In this document: positions 1 through 12,400 of the stretch, piece by piece
How positions within the stretch are numbered: the first letter of the stretch is position 1
Layout: each line of letters starts with the position of its first letter
Origin: Eremophila alpestris peregrina
Taxonomy: Eukaryota; Chordata; Aves; Passeriformes; Alaudidae
Length of the DNA stretch: 64,000 nt
Reading direction: 5' to 3'
Assembly (NCBI GenBank): GCA_009792885.1
Contig: WMCF01000008.1
Span: 21,131,578 to 21,195,577, forward strand
Position numbers and translations under genes: made by a program
Notes under the pieces: generated by a model
What the model was told of the DNA's origin: nothing
The model's input: only the letters and a program-made list of their open reading frames with translations
Database searches by the model: none

Positions 1-970
1 GCAATCCAGAGAAGATACCTATCTTCTAAACTTCTGCTGTTTGCAGGAAATATTGCATGGCAGAAACCATCAAGGGCAGTACTTTAACTTATAATATTTA
101 CAGCTTCCTGCACCATAACAAGGCTTAGAATAGCACTTAAGTGGTTTTATTGACCATGCTTTCATTAACATGGTGCAAATCCCTTTAAATTTCTGTGTTT
201 GGGTCCTGGCACACCTACTGGAACAAATTTCATTTTCTGTGATCAAGTCAGTGGACAAATTTCATTGCTTTCTTTAAGCACTTTCTTTAAGCACTAGTAC
301 CAGCAAGGATGACTTCCTCAGCTGTAAAGTGTTTTCATTTGTAAACCAAATTTATCATAGTCTCCAAATAGCCTTGGAGAGCATACTTGAGAGAATGCTT
401 TTCCCCATATTTCACTCTTATTGTCGAGTGTGATTGTATTCTAATCTACACCAAGGTATGAAATTTAAACTAAAAACCACTAAAAGGATGTTGTAAGACT
501 CAAAATAAAGCTAAATAAGGGTACTATGAGAATCAATGTCTGAAGTTTGATTCTTTGTCTTTTTGACAAAGGCAGAAGTGCTTTGGTAGAACTCATTTCA
601 TATAACTTTAGCAATCTAAAAGTGACATATTTGGTAAAACTAAAACATTACCTTTCTGAATGAAGCATAATGAATAACTAGTGAAGATGATTCATCCCAT
701 CTTAAAAAAATTTCTGAGATAGGCAGAAAAAATTTACTTCTGAAGACTCAGATGGTGATCTCATATTTCCAGTAGAGACAGCCTAAACATCTCAATTAAA
801 ATGTAAGAATTTTCATTCTGCTTTCTATTAGCTGCCTGAAAGTTTTCCTAAAGATTTCTTACTCAAACATAATTTTCTTAGCTTTATTTAAAGTCATTAG
901 AGATACAAAAATAGGATAGTGGGGGAGTTTTCTGCCTACCTTAATAACCTTAATAGATGGAGATGTTGAT
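1..970. other. Unique AT-rich non-coding DNA
   Basis: No gene, RNA or dispersed repeat is recognisable here. The only structure seen is a perfect 13-bp tandem duplication at 268-293. Open frames are short and look like chance. Confidence 0.6.
268..293. repeat. Short tandem duplication, 2 x 13 bp
   Basis: The unit ctttctttaagca occurs twice head to tail with no mismatch. This looks like a replication-slippage duplication; no function is implied. Confidence 0.85.
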
Positions 971-1075
971 ACAGAATTGTTTAGGTTGGGAAAGATCTCT
1001 GAGATCATCCAGTCCAACCATTAATCCAGCACTGCTGAGTCCAGCACTAAACTGTTTCCCTTGCAGGGGATTATC
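971..1075 (-). mobile_element. CR1 LINE 3'-end remnant
   Basis: The plus strand reads like the reverse complement of an avian CR1 3' end: acagaattgtttaggttggg, then a stretch matching 'agatcatccagtccaacca'. Only about 100 bp remain, and the outer edge (position 971) is the element's 3' terminus. Such 5'-truncated copies are typical of CR1 target-primed reverse transcription. The inner boundary is approximate because similarity fades. Confidence 0.8.
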
Positions 1076-2369
1076 CTATTCAGTGATGAGCTAAGGATCA
1101 CAGTTTTAGGAACTAGTAGATTTGCAGCATGGCTAAAAATGAAGTAGGAAAGATTATTTATTTGACTATTTATTTATTTGAGTATTATGTTAATTTTTAA
1201 ATTAAGAAATTTACTAAAGGATTTTGTATTCAAAATTATACTTTCTTTTGAAGGTAAAGTGTTGTAGAAACCCTGAAATTATTTCTAGAAAATCTTTCAA
1301 AGTCTTGTGGCAAGAAGGCAAAGAAACATTTTTAATTTTGTAACTGGATGAGTGTCTCCTCCTGGCAATCTGAAAAGGTTTTTATTTAAATAAAAAATTA
1401 ATAGTAATTTTTATAGTCAATGAGTTAAAATATGAGAGCATACAGTTTTCATTTTTGAAAACAACAGGAGTGACATGTATAATGGACTTTCAGGTAGGTT
1501 GTTCAACCTAAAACTGGGGAAAATAATATCCTTTTTCCAGGGGACCTGAAAAATTGTGCTTAATTTTTTTCACAAAAAAATAAGCCAGGAAAAGCCCCAA
1601 AATCCAGCCTTATTTTGAATTTCCCAAGACTCCTATACATCTTCATGTTAAACAGAAAACTTACTATGTGTATTATTTCTTAATATCTTTTTTACATTTT
1701 TGCATTTTAGACCAATTTTAAAACTAGTAGTTAACATATCTCCCTGACTGTTTTATGAATGGAACTCTTCATGGATTTCTGGATCTCAGTTGTGTATTTG
1801 AAGTAAATTTCCTGTTTGCTGAACTAATTTCAACAAACTATAACCATATATTTCTCTTAATTATTTCATTTTTATTTGGTATTAATTTTTTTTTGTTTTT
1901 AATTCTAGCATGTTTAAATCTATTTTCTTCTGAAATTCCTATAATAGCTGGGGTTTTCACTGTCAAGGTACCTTATATTGCATATTTCCAGGTGGGCAGT
2001 TAACAAGTTAACATTATACTTTTTGTGAAAAACACTCTGGTGATTTATTTAAGGTAATTTCCTAACAGAATTAAACAATTTAGTACGACTTGTATTGGAC
2101 AAGAAATACCATCACTGACAAACCTAAAATTAGAAAGCCATTACTCCCATACATCACAAAAGGAAAAAAAAAAAAAAGATTACGAATCAGTCTCTTTTTT
2201 TGGCAGACTTGTGGCCATTGCAATAAAGAAGCACACGGCTGGAGAGGAGCTTTTAAAGTTCCTAGGAAGGCTGGCAGTGTCACGGGGGGTCAGCACCTCC
2301 CAGGAAAGGGGAAGTCAGGCAGCAGAAGCTGCAGACTAGAAAGCCAAGCCAGGGCAAACCAACTCTTAC
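1076..2369. other. Unique AT-rich non-coding DNA with a poly(A) run
   Basis: No supported gene. There is a 14-base poly(A) run at 2164-2177. From about 2205 to 2480 the base composition becomes clearly more GC-rich than the surroundings. This islet includes the exon candidate at 2370-2434. Confidence 0.5.
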
Positions 2370-2434
2370 CTTTGTCTCCCATTCCCATCTCAGTTCCAGC
2401 TGGATCTGGGAGCCCTGTTCACAGCTGCACTTGC
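2370..2434 (-). other. Candidate internal exon (weak)
   Basis: On the minus strand a pyrimidine-rich acceptor (ctttgtctctctag) is followed by 65 bp and a good donor (CAAAG then gtaagag). One frame is open across it: two bases, then 21 codons that begin K-C-S-C-E-Q-G-S-Q and end W-E-W-E-T-K. The other two frames contain stops. It lies in a local GC-rich islet. I do not recognise the peptide, no partner exon of compatible phase was found nearby, and 65 bp without a stop is easily reached by chance. It could be a non-coding RNA exon or nothing. Confidence 0.18.
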
Positions 2435-5400
2435 CTAGAGAGACAAAGCAATGTGTGCTGGAGAGCCTTCTGATGCTGCAATCAAAACAAAAATGCAGTT
2501 AAGCAGTTTCCCTTTTGCTCTCTTTTTGGTTCTATTAAATCACCTCTAGCAGATGTGACTCAGCAGGCATAAAACCAAATATTTTGCCTCTAGAACAGGA
2601 AAATTTGCACCAACTGGTGGATATCTGCAACACAATTTCTTGTGGGGAGTGAAGTACTCCACCCTCAAGGGCTGGACACTACTCTCATTAGCAAATTATT
2701 TTGGGTCTGTTAGTTGATAATAACAAGTTATTTTGTTTGAAACTTTCCTTTGTTAAATTAAGAATTAAAGAAATTAAAATAATCTGTATTAAAAATAAAA
2801 CACTTACAAAGGAGAACCCACTTTTGAGAAAATACAGTCTTCTTAGAGAAAGCAGAAAGAGTCTGCTGAGGATAAAGGTAAATTATTACAGTTTTGGACC
2901 TACAGTGAAAGGATTTTGCATTAGCAATCTAAAATAATCCAATTCTGTTGAAACCAATTTTATTTATTGACATAAATAATTATGCAGGAAAACAGTTTTC
3001 TGTGCCAAGAACTGGAGTGAAATATTTTACGTTATATAATAGTTATACTTGCTTTCTGAGGAACATAAACTCAGAAATCATCCTGATATTTTTAAGGCTA
3101 TGACAATTATGTTATTTTAATATTTCCTTCCTGATTTTTCTCCTAAACTTACTGTACAGTTGCAGCACTCTCAACTAAAGTGCTCAGAAGTTTTGTGGAA
3201 TTAGTTTCTTGAGAAGCAGGTGTTGGGCAGAGACATAAGCATGTCAATCTTAGAGTAAGATCACAATTTTGTAAAAGTGCAGTTTTAGGCAGACAAACCC
3301 AACATTTCCAAAAATCAAAATTAATATTCTTGTCATACTGCTCTTTATTTTAAACTGTTGGAAAAAAACTAAACTCATTCCTCAATTATGTCCTTTTAAA
3401 ACAAGAGCAACAGATTCATCACAAACTAGTGAAAAAAAAATCTTGTGGAACCTGCTTGCAGTAACCCTGGGAGAACCAACATTTGCAGAGTGTCCTTTCT
3501 ACCTCTAATAATCTGACTGACTTTGAAGAGTCATGCAGCAACAGCTCAGCATATTTTCAAGTCATTCACCCAGTCTTGAACAGCAATCCACTTTGCATTA
3601 CCATAATCTGATCTCAGAACCAGATGGTGATCTCAATGCAGCTTTCTTATGACTATCACTGATTTACAAAAATAGAAATACACAATATAAAGAAGAGATC
3701 TTTCATTTTCATTGTTCTTTTTTTTTATTTCCCACAGCATATTCCTCAAATCTTACATTTATAAAGAGTCTTGTGTCTCCTATTTCTCTGTTACATCTCT
3801 GCTTTTTCTCATTTGTCATGTAGTTATTTCTCTCCTTATCTCCACAGCTTCTCAATACTTCAGTATCTCATTAAAACAAAATTGAAACTGTTAACCTCCC
3901 TATTCTCAGTAGCTTCTCAAGGTCTTTGAAGGACACAACAATGCAATCACATACCTATCAACTCTTAGAAACTTGTAGAAGTCTTGTCTCCATCATGATC
4001 TTAACAGGTCCAGAACACACAGGATGCTCTAGAGTCAGGGAAAAAGCTAGAAGAGGAACTTTAAAGGGAACACAAGTATGAAAACAAGACTGGGTTTACT
4101 TTGCTATTGAGCACAATGCCCATTAAGTCAAGGTTAATTTGAGAACTGTATTTGCATAATACTCATAGAAAAGACTGTGATGTACATGCCATATTTCCAT
4201 GGAGAAGATGCTAAGTTGCACCTTTCAGTGAACTGACAGCAAAACTGTGTGTCTGGAAGAGACAAAGACATCCCTTCTCCACCACATTGTATAAGGCCCA
4301 TTCTCAGGCTGTCCCTCTGTCAGGATGGACATTCTCCTCTGTACTGGTTTGCTGAGCAAATTGTAGAGATGCTGATGACCCAGTCCAAAATCAGGCTGGT
4401 TTGCAGTATAATCTTTTGAGACTCTTTACTCCAGGACTTCACATTTCCAGTTTTTGTCATCACTTTTTTGCTGAATTCTCGAAGCTGTGCAAAGTCTGCT
4501 GTGAGGTTTGGCCCCTGTGTCTCCAGGCAGATTCATTACAGGAAAAAAAAGCATTAAACAGTCACTATGGGAGAAAAAAAAAAAGCATCAGACAGAGAGC
4601 AAATAGGACAAAGAAGAGATTGAAAAATTATCTTCCTAACAAAATATTGAAACAAATATTAGAAATTAAGATCTATGAGCATTCAAAGGTTAAAAACAAA
4701 GTCAAGAATAATAGTCAGTGCAAACGTTTGAAGTATAAAAATGGAAAGTAAATTTAAATTACTTTGAATAAGATTACATTTTCAGTTAATAAAGGGAACT
4801 AAATGAGATGAGTATAACTTCATTTTGGTAGGGCATTTTACACACTGGCACAAAATTAGACTTAAAAAAATTTTAAAAATGGCACCAAAAAAGTATTCTG
4901 TAATATGAGTAGTGGTTCAAAGACAATTGATGTAAGGTAATTTTAAATAAAAGAACATTGTTTTAGATGAGCTCTCCTGTACTTCTGAAATTTGTAATAG
5001 GTCTATTCTGATTTCATGATTCTATACTCATGCTCAAAGAGGAAGAAAGACAGCATATTAATCGTTGTTAAAGGTACTAATTAGCTAAGCAAACTTGTAA
5101 GTACAGTGAAGGGGAAAATAGATGAAGGAATATTATCCATTTAAGAGTACTAGTGAAATAATACAGAAGATATAACTCCCCTGGGGACAGATTCTCCATA
5201 GGAATAATATTGATAATAAAACAAAATAAAATTTCACTTCCTAGGGAAAGCTAAAAAAGGGGATTTTGAAGCTAATGTGGTAACAAATATGGCATTCAGG
5301 ATGTTTGCAAATACTTTCCCCCTGAGAATTCAACTCCGACTTCAGAAGCCTAAAGGGCCTTGATTTTCTCACATCCTTGCTCCTGCACTTTTTTCCTAAA

Positions 5401-8400
5401 ACTGAGCTCATTAGGGACAGACATCCTTCCCCAAGCAAAGTTTGTTACACCTTTCCTGCCACATTTATGTGCAATACTCTTCCAGGCACTGAAACACAAG
5501 CCCTTAGTAGACTGACAATGTATATCCAATTGACCTCTGGCATGGCTTGCACTGTTGCTTTGCCCCAGGTTTTCCCTTGAAACACAAGAACTACTTCTGG
5601 CAGGAGTTAAAATCATTTATTTTGACAATGTAAAATTAGGGATCTGGCTGTCTTCACCTATTGACTGACTTAGTCCTTAACTAAACTATTCTCCAGTGAT
5701 TAGCTTACTGTGAAGAAAAACCATTATCTTCTTCCTGGAAGGACTGTGTTCAAATAAGTCATAGCTTAAGTACATTGAATCATACATTTCATATAAAACT
5801 TACTCCCACTCACATGCTACTCAGCCCACAAAAAAGATTAATGCCTTTGGTTCATTAGTGATTCTTGTATCAAATGTGACCCCTTATCCAGTCTCTGATT
5901 GTTGCCATGAAATTAATCTTCAGTGCAAGTCGCCTATATTCACACAATCTGAATTAAACCTTCCAGACAGATATTGCTATCAGGTAGGCCAGAGCTAACT
6001 CCGATGAATCTGGTGTGTCAGTTATCCTACTCTCACATTTTTCAGGTCCAAACAGAGCTCGTGTGTCTTCTATCACATTTTCTGAATCTCTATCCTGCTT
6101 GCAACAAATATCTACCATGGAAAGTTCCCTACCTGTCTGGGAGAGAGTCTGGAAATATGTTGTGGTTTAAAATCCTTCATGGCCTCTGACACTTCTACTC
6201 TGGCTAATATAGTCCACATTTTGCTTAGAAGTAGTCTTTCAAAAAATCAGATCAATACATTGATTGCCTAGATCTGCCCTGTACTCTATTAAAACTTGAC
6301 AAATACTTCAGTCAGCAGCTGCAATCAGCAAAGTGCACTGAAATTAATACCTGAAAATATCTGGAAATATGTATAACAAATCATAAGTTATAGAGAGAAA
6401 TAAAATTTGTATTCATAGGAAAGGGGATACTCCAGCTTCCTTTTGGCAGCTGTAGTTACTGTGTGGTGCATTTCAACATATTTCAAGGAAGAATCTTTTT
6501 ATAACCACGTATTACTTCTGAAGTTTCTTCTCTGTTGGGCCATACTGATACTTAGCTTACGTTACCAAGCATAAGACATTTGTTTGTGCTATTTGAAAAA
6601 AAAATCAAATGTCTGCCTTTAAAGCATCTGTGGACAACCTAATTTTTGTGTACACTATTTTCCTGCTTCAGGAATTGGACATCCAAAAGTACTAACCTCA
6701 GTTTCTCAGTCCTTATTTTCAGTTACTTACCTCAGCCCTCACACAAACTGGACGTCATTGTAGACATGTCCTTCAACCATAGTTCATTACATATGTAATT
6801 TTTTTAATCTTCCTGCTGACAAATATTTTTTTCCCTTTCTTGCATCTTAAGTCACTGCAGTGCATGTGAGAGAAATGCACTTAAATATCTTGTCTCCTGT
6901 TCCAGCTACACCATTTCCATTCTGTGGATACTAGCTACAGTAGTATATTAGTTTATCTTTAGTTTTATCTTTATAGAAGTTTATCATTAACCAAACTATT
7001 ATGGTTCAAACTACTCCTTGTGGTTTTCTGGTCATGCTTATCTACTTTTCTCTGGAATAAAAGCTAATTTATGTAAACCAGTTGTATTTTTATCCCAAAA
7101 ATTACTTAGATTTTTCTAAAACACAAAGTGAGCATAGCTAAGATAGCAGTTTAAGGAAAATCCTTGAAGTATAAACGTTTATAAATGTGTAAGTTTGTCT
7201 AGGGTTTTCTATCAGATATTGCTAATTAATAAAGCATAAAAATTATTTGGCATCAAAAATTTCTCACAATATTTCCTCCACTGAGGTTAATAACTATATT
7301 TTCATATATTCCTGTTCATTGCCTTGACTAAAATATAAGCGAATGGTCTCTCTTATCTTTTTTATTTCTCTTTCTCTAAAGTGACCAAACCCAAGAATGT
7401 TGCAATATAACTCTTGCAGTCATAAGTCTTTTAATTTCTCCCTTAGAGTAGGTGAAGGTTGTTTAATTACATAGATGATGGGTTGAACTGGATCTTCAGT
7501 TCTCCCTCATTGCTAGGATAAGTGTCTCTTGAAAAGCACTGTCTGGCTTTTCCTCAGCTCATGACTCCTTTTTCTGAATTCACCTTCATGATCTGTGTGC
7601 CTAGATTTAGTGCCTGCTGCAATATCCATGTACCACTTTCCATATTAAAGTAATGAATGTCCAATTGTCCCAGAGGTGAATAGTCCATTCATCTTCTGTC
7701 ACAAAGATTATATGAAGGACTTCACCAAAGCTAACAACCTCCTGCCTGTGCTATATGTACTTTTTGATGCTTGCAGTTCTGACCAGCATATGGCAGATCA
7801 GGTCCTCTCATCTTTTCCCAGGAGCTTCAGGTTGTGCTCTGTTTAAAAATGGATGGTGGTTTTGTCTTATGCTTGTTAGAATTTTCTGAGCACCAATAAT
7901 CATAAAAGCCTGGTTCAAATCCTCCCCCAGGTGTTAATTTCCTGTTTCAAATCCTCCTCCCAGTCTAAGATTTTGTTCCTAATATGGCTCAAGATTTATC
8001 AAAATCCTGCAGTGAGAAATCTCTAAAATGTTGGATTTATTAGTATTCTATTGTTAAAAGTATGTAACCCAGAAGTTTCATTTTTAATTGGAGTGCATCA
8101 CTGTTCACATTTAAACAACAAAAATCTAATTTAAGTCAAACAGAGAAATGTGAACAAGAAAAAATTAATTTGAAAAGGCAGTTGTTTTAAAGGATATTAT
8201 GAAACATGAAACCACCTTCAAATTATCTGTTACTGTACTAAAATGAAAAGCTGATTGAAATTCTTCTACTTATCTTTCTTATTTCCAGGAATTTAATCTT
8301 TGATGAAGTCAGGACTGATGAAACATCTTCTTTGTTCATGTTAATTTACACATACTCATAGTAACCTGTACTACTTGGGAGTTATTCTGGTGATAACTTT

Positions 8401-8784
8401 CTTATAAATAAATTCTTCAGTGCAGACAGTATAAATTGGAACATAAAAAAATTGGGTTTCTGTAGACTCTCCCCAAATTGCAGTAGGAACCACAAAGACT
8501 ATTTTGATTTGTTGATGTATTTTAGCTTCAAAATACTATTGAATAAATAGGAAAAATGAAAGTAGAGGGAGTAATTTTTTCAAGTGATTGATGTTTCTGC
8601 TTTTACTATAAGTCACAGGAAAGCAGTTACCATCATTATCCATAGAGCTGCTTTTAAAATTAAAATCACAGTCAGTATTTTCCTTTCCACCCAACCATGG
8701 GTTTTATCAGCATGCCTTTGTCTCATACAGAACTTTGCCAAGAAAACAGTTTTCTTTATCCTCTACTCAAGGTAGTACTGAGAA
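2435..8784. other. Unique AT-rich non-coding DNA
   Basis: About 6.3 kb without a recognisable gene, RNA or dispersed element. A slightly richer patch at 5260-5620 has short overlapping frames on both strands, none with recognisable similarity. An imperfect repeat of about 20 bp, one copy at 7912-7930 and the other at 7943-7963, shares the core ttcaaatcctcc. A strong-looking donor motif on the minus strand near 6730 has no convincing acceptor. Confidence 0.5.
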
Positions 8785-8790
8785 GACGTA
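8785..8790. repeat. Target-site duplication, left copy (gacgta)
   Basis: The 6-bp word gacgta sits directly against the TG end of the LTR at 8791 and recurs at 9421-9426 directly against the other end. Six bases is the length typical of class II (ERVK/beta-like) retroviral integration. Confidence 0.7.
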
Positions 8791-8901
8791 TGTCGGAGTT
8801 ATCTCTTCTGAAACTAACCCCGGCAGTGTAAAATCTTTCTTCTCACCTCCTCATGCTTGAAAGAAGGAGTCAGAGAACATCTGGGTTGCGGACAGCAGAT
8901 G

Positions 8902-8907
8902 TTTATT
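8902..8907 (-). promoter_or_regulatory. LTR polyadenylation signal
   Basis: AATAAA on the minus strand, correctly placed downstream of the LTR TATA box and followed by a short U5 reaching the TG/CA terminus. Confidence 0.6.
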
Positions 8908-9002
8908 TTACAAATCTTATCTCTAAGTTCTTTCTGTCCAGCGTGAAGTTCACAGGCAGTTGGAAAAATGGATTCTCCCCCTGCCTACGACAGCACCTGG
9001 AC

Positions 9003-9009
9003 TTTTATA
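9003..9009 (-). promoter_or_regulatory. LTR TATA box
   Basis: TATAAAA on the minus strand, inside the LTR and about 100 bp upstream of its polyadenylation signal. It would mark the U3/R promoter of the former provirus. Confidence 0.6.
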
Positions 9010-9420
9010 ATCTAAATTACGTGAACATTGTTTTCCTCTAAACACCAATAACTAAAACCCATGTCATGCAGTGAAATTTTACCTTTACCAATCCTAAGAA
9101 CCCACAACCCTTTGCTGAAAGGAAGAGAAAGAGGAAGACAGAAACATGTGCTCTTATCTGCACATGTCTGCATCCATCTTTGCTCTATATTAAAGATAGA
9201 GAAAAATCTAAAACTAACATTTATGCACCCAGTGATATAATAAGAAACACACAAATCAAACCCTTGTGACCTCCAGATCCTCAGACAACCCTGACATGCT
9301 CTTCCCATGGGCTGAGATCAAAAACCATCCCTGTTTCAGGCACAGGATAGGGAGGATTCACCCCCCCGTCCAGGCTCCTGCCCATCCAGGAGAACCAGAG
9401 GAATACTCTGATTTCCCATA

Positions 9421-9426
9421 GACGTA
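9421..9426. repeat. Target-site duplication, right copy (gacgta)
   Basis: Perfect copy of the word at 8785-8790. It supports a single retroviral insertion with unrearranged ends. Confidence 0.7.
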
Positions 9427-12400
9427 ATGATTTCAGGTTACTTAGCAACATAGGCAATAAGCATCTCTCTTTAAAGATGACAGTCCCCCTTGCTAAGAAA
9501 CACTCTATCTCAGTTTGCTGCACTGGGGTTTGAGGGGCTGGATTCTTTTGTTCCAGACAGCATCCTACAGTCAATGACTCTACTTTAGATATTGAATTTA
9601 TCATAGGAGAAGAAAACAAAACTAGAAAGCAAAAAGCCTTAATGGCTTTTATTCCAGAGAGGCATTTCCCCAGTTTTTCCATATCACTATCAAGAAGCTG
9701 ATGGAATGATGGCTGAGGAAGCAGGCTACAGAATGACAGCTTCAGAGAAGCTCTACAGTGAGCTAGTGCTGTCAGCTGTTCCACAGCAGTGCTCACAGTG
9801 GTGTCTCCTGAGGATGGCATCCCACAAAATAGCTGTCCTAGGCCCATCACCCAGCACTACAGTGGGCATGAAGCAAGTTACCTGCTTGATATCAAACTAG
9901 CTCAGTGTTTCTCTGCTGCAGAAACCTGTAAGTACTGTGTCATTGCAGATGCATTATGAACCCACAACACACAACTTGAACTCACAACACGTGACTTCCT
10001 AGTAACTTGTTTTACAGCCTTGGCCATAGCTTTGTCATTTACTTATCTTGTGTAAACTGTGTTCACATGAATAAACTTGAACACTAGTTGTCAGGAAAAT
10101 ACAGAAGAAGTTAAACTAGAACAGTATCTCTTTAGTTCTAGCATCATCTGTGACTGAAAATATTCCTGTTTAGTTCCATGTCAGCAAAAATTACAGGGAC
10201 AGTTCCAGTTCTGGATCAAAAGTTTATACCCTTTGATCCAAGTTCACTTTGTTTTCTTGGTGCTAAATTCATTTTAACCTGGGACATAGTATTTAGAAAT
10301 AAGAAAAAACAACAGATCAGAGAAAGATATGTAAAAGGAAAACCTGCCATTCTTGAGGGGAAAAAAATGTGAAACCATCCTCAAAAAGGCTGTCCCCACA
10401 ACAGTCATCAAGAGAAAACCAAAAGATCCTATTCTTCTAAAGCCCTTTTTGTCTTTTCTATCTGTGATTCAGCTGTGGAATTAGTTATGATAGGTTTTAT
10501 GACTACAATATTTTAAGGCTAAAAATAGAATGGGAAACTGTTCTATCATGTGTATTGCTGAACTCTTTGGTGCCTTATTAATGAAATAATGTTAAAACAA
10601 AAGTTCTAGTAACTCTAGTAACTTCAGAACAGAATTGAATATCTACTTTTTCTCTCGTATGTCATGACACTGCAAAAAGAATATGAGTCTGGTTTTGTAA
10701 CTTTTGCTTGGTTTAACTTGATTTTTTTTTTAATTATAGTGGCTGCAAGCAAGACAACAGCAGTATAAATTCAACCACTAGGATTTCCATGGTCAATGTC
10801 AGAAGTAATGTAATTTTGGAAATAATCCTAGTAAAATTGCACTATATATTTTTCACACTTTAGCAGCATGGCTTATCTACAGATAGTCATTCCTAATGAT
10901 CAAGGATCCCATGCAGCAGCATCAGTGCTGGGCACATACGGAGAAGAAAGAATGCAATTTAGCATTCACATTTGGCACTCTCAGTAGGATTCATCTGATT
11001 TGCAAAGGAGGCAGACAAGAAATGTAGCCATTAATAAAGATGATTCACTATGGTAGATGATCTTTGAGGCCTATACTTAAAAACATCAGATCTACTTGTA
11101 TCTCTGAATTCTGCAATTATTTTTAAAAATTTATGGCAAGTAAGTAAGCTATTAAGAAATAATAATTCAAATACAATTACACCCCAAAACCTAGATATAT
11201 TCCCTTGATTCCCTTGATTTCCAGAAAGCTTTGAACAGAAAAAATATTGATATGGTCTAGATTTAGACTTGTTTGGATAACATCCAGCTCGCTGGATTTC
11301 TAGTTAAAGATTCCACTGCTCTGTTGGATCAGATTTCACAGGATGAGGTTAAATGTGCAAATTACTTCTTTAAATTACCAATGGTCCCCAGAAAGAAATG
11401 GCTTGGGATTTATTTTTATGAAAATGTTTAGATCTCTCAGCAAAAATAAAAATTTATGAAATACTGAAATTCAGGCTTTAAAGAGAAGTTCAATGGCCTT
11501 TGAATAAATAGAAATAAAATATACTAGAGGAACATCAAAAGCACTTTCTTGCTGTATGTTAATCACAGTACTTAGTGTGATATTCAGTTGGTAGTAAGAG
11601 GCAAATAAATGACTAACAAATCTGTGCAAAGAAGAATAAAGAAAAATTAACATTGTTCGGAAGACTAAATTGAGATATTTGCCAGATCCATGCTATCTGG
11701 GAAAAATACAAACTCTGTGCTATTTTTTTAATAGATCAATATACAAAACTGCTTAGTACTTTAGTTTCATCTATCCTAAAAATTAAGTTGTGGCTGATCA
11801 AGAGAGCTCCCAACATAGTTTGAATCAGATACCAGCCCAATGGTACCAATTGAGGTGTACACTAATCACAGATTAATTTTTGAAAAACAATGCAGCATTT
11901 CTGGTGTTCAGTAAAGCCCCAAGACAATTTTTCTGTGCTCTTTGTTCATTCTTTGCAAGTTATCTGCTGTCAGTCCCCATCACAGGCAAGACAGAAGGCT
12001 TTTGGATTATCATCCACTTTGTACACTTTTTAAGTTTAGAAAATTTTAAAAAATATTGTATGAGGAAAAGATGGTGAAGTATCTTTCTAGAAATCTGCAC
12101 TAATTTCACTACTTCCTGAATGGTTTAAATCAATCCCACATGTGAACAAACAATTTTGCTGGTATTCTTGCTGCTTGCTGTATGCCAGCACAGCCAAATA
12201 CTAGCAAGTGTGCAGCCATGTCCTTCCTGAACACAGCAGCACAGACACCTGCCATCAAAGAGCAGACATTCATCTCTGCTTGCTGAGGGTTTATTTTGCT
12301 TTCAAGTCCATGTACCGATGAACAGATGAACAAGAAGAAATAACCCACTTGATGGCTTTAGGTCACGTACTCTACTGCATCTTATTTGATAAATTTTGAA

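Larger units (their letters stand above)
8791..9420 (-). mobile_element. Solo ERV LTR, class II-like, 630 bp
   Basis: This is a complete-looking long terminal repeat read on the minus strand. Its 3' end (left side here) has the canonical terminus, tgtcggagtta on the plus strand. The right side ends ...ttcccata, one transition from the expected ...CA. The 6-bp word gacgta flanks both sides. On the minus strand a TATA box (complement of 9003-9009) precedes a polyadenylation signal AATAAA (complement of 8902-8907) by about 100 bp, the usual U3-R-U5 order. No gag, pol or env sequence is attached, so it is a solo LTR left by homologous recombination between the two LTRs of a provirus. The family name was not verified. 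Confidence 0.72.

Noticed and set aside
1755..2003. 82-codon hydrophobic plus-strand frame
   Set aside because: Phe/Leu/Ile-rich translation of T-rich DNA; no start context, splice signals or recognisable family.
5241..5616. Overlapping frames on both strands in a GC-richer patch
   Set aside because: They contradict one another, have no recognisable domain and lack splice or promoter support.
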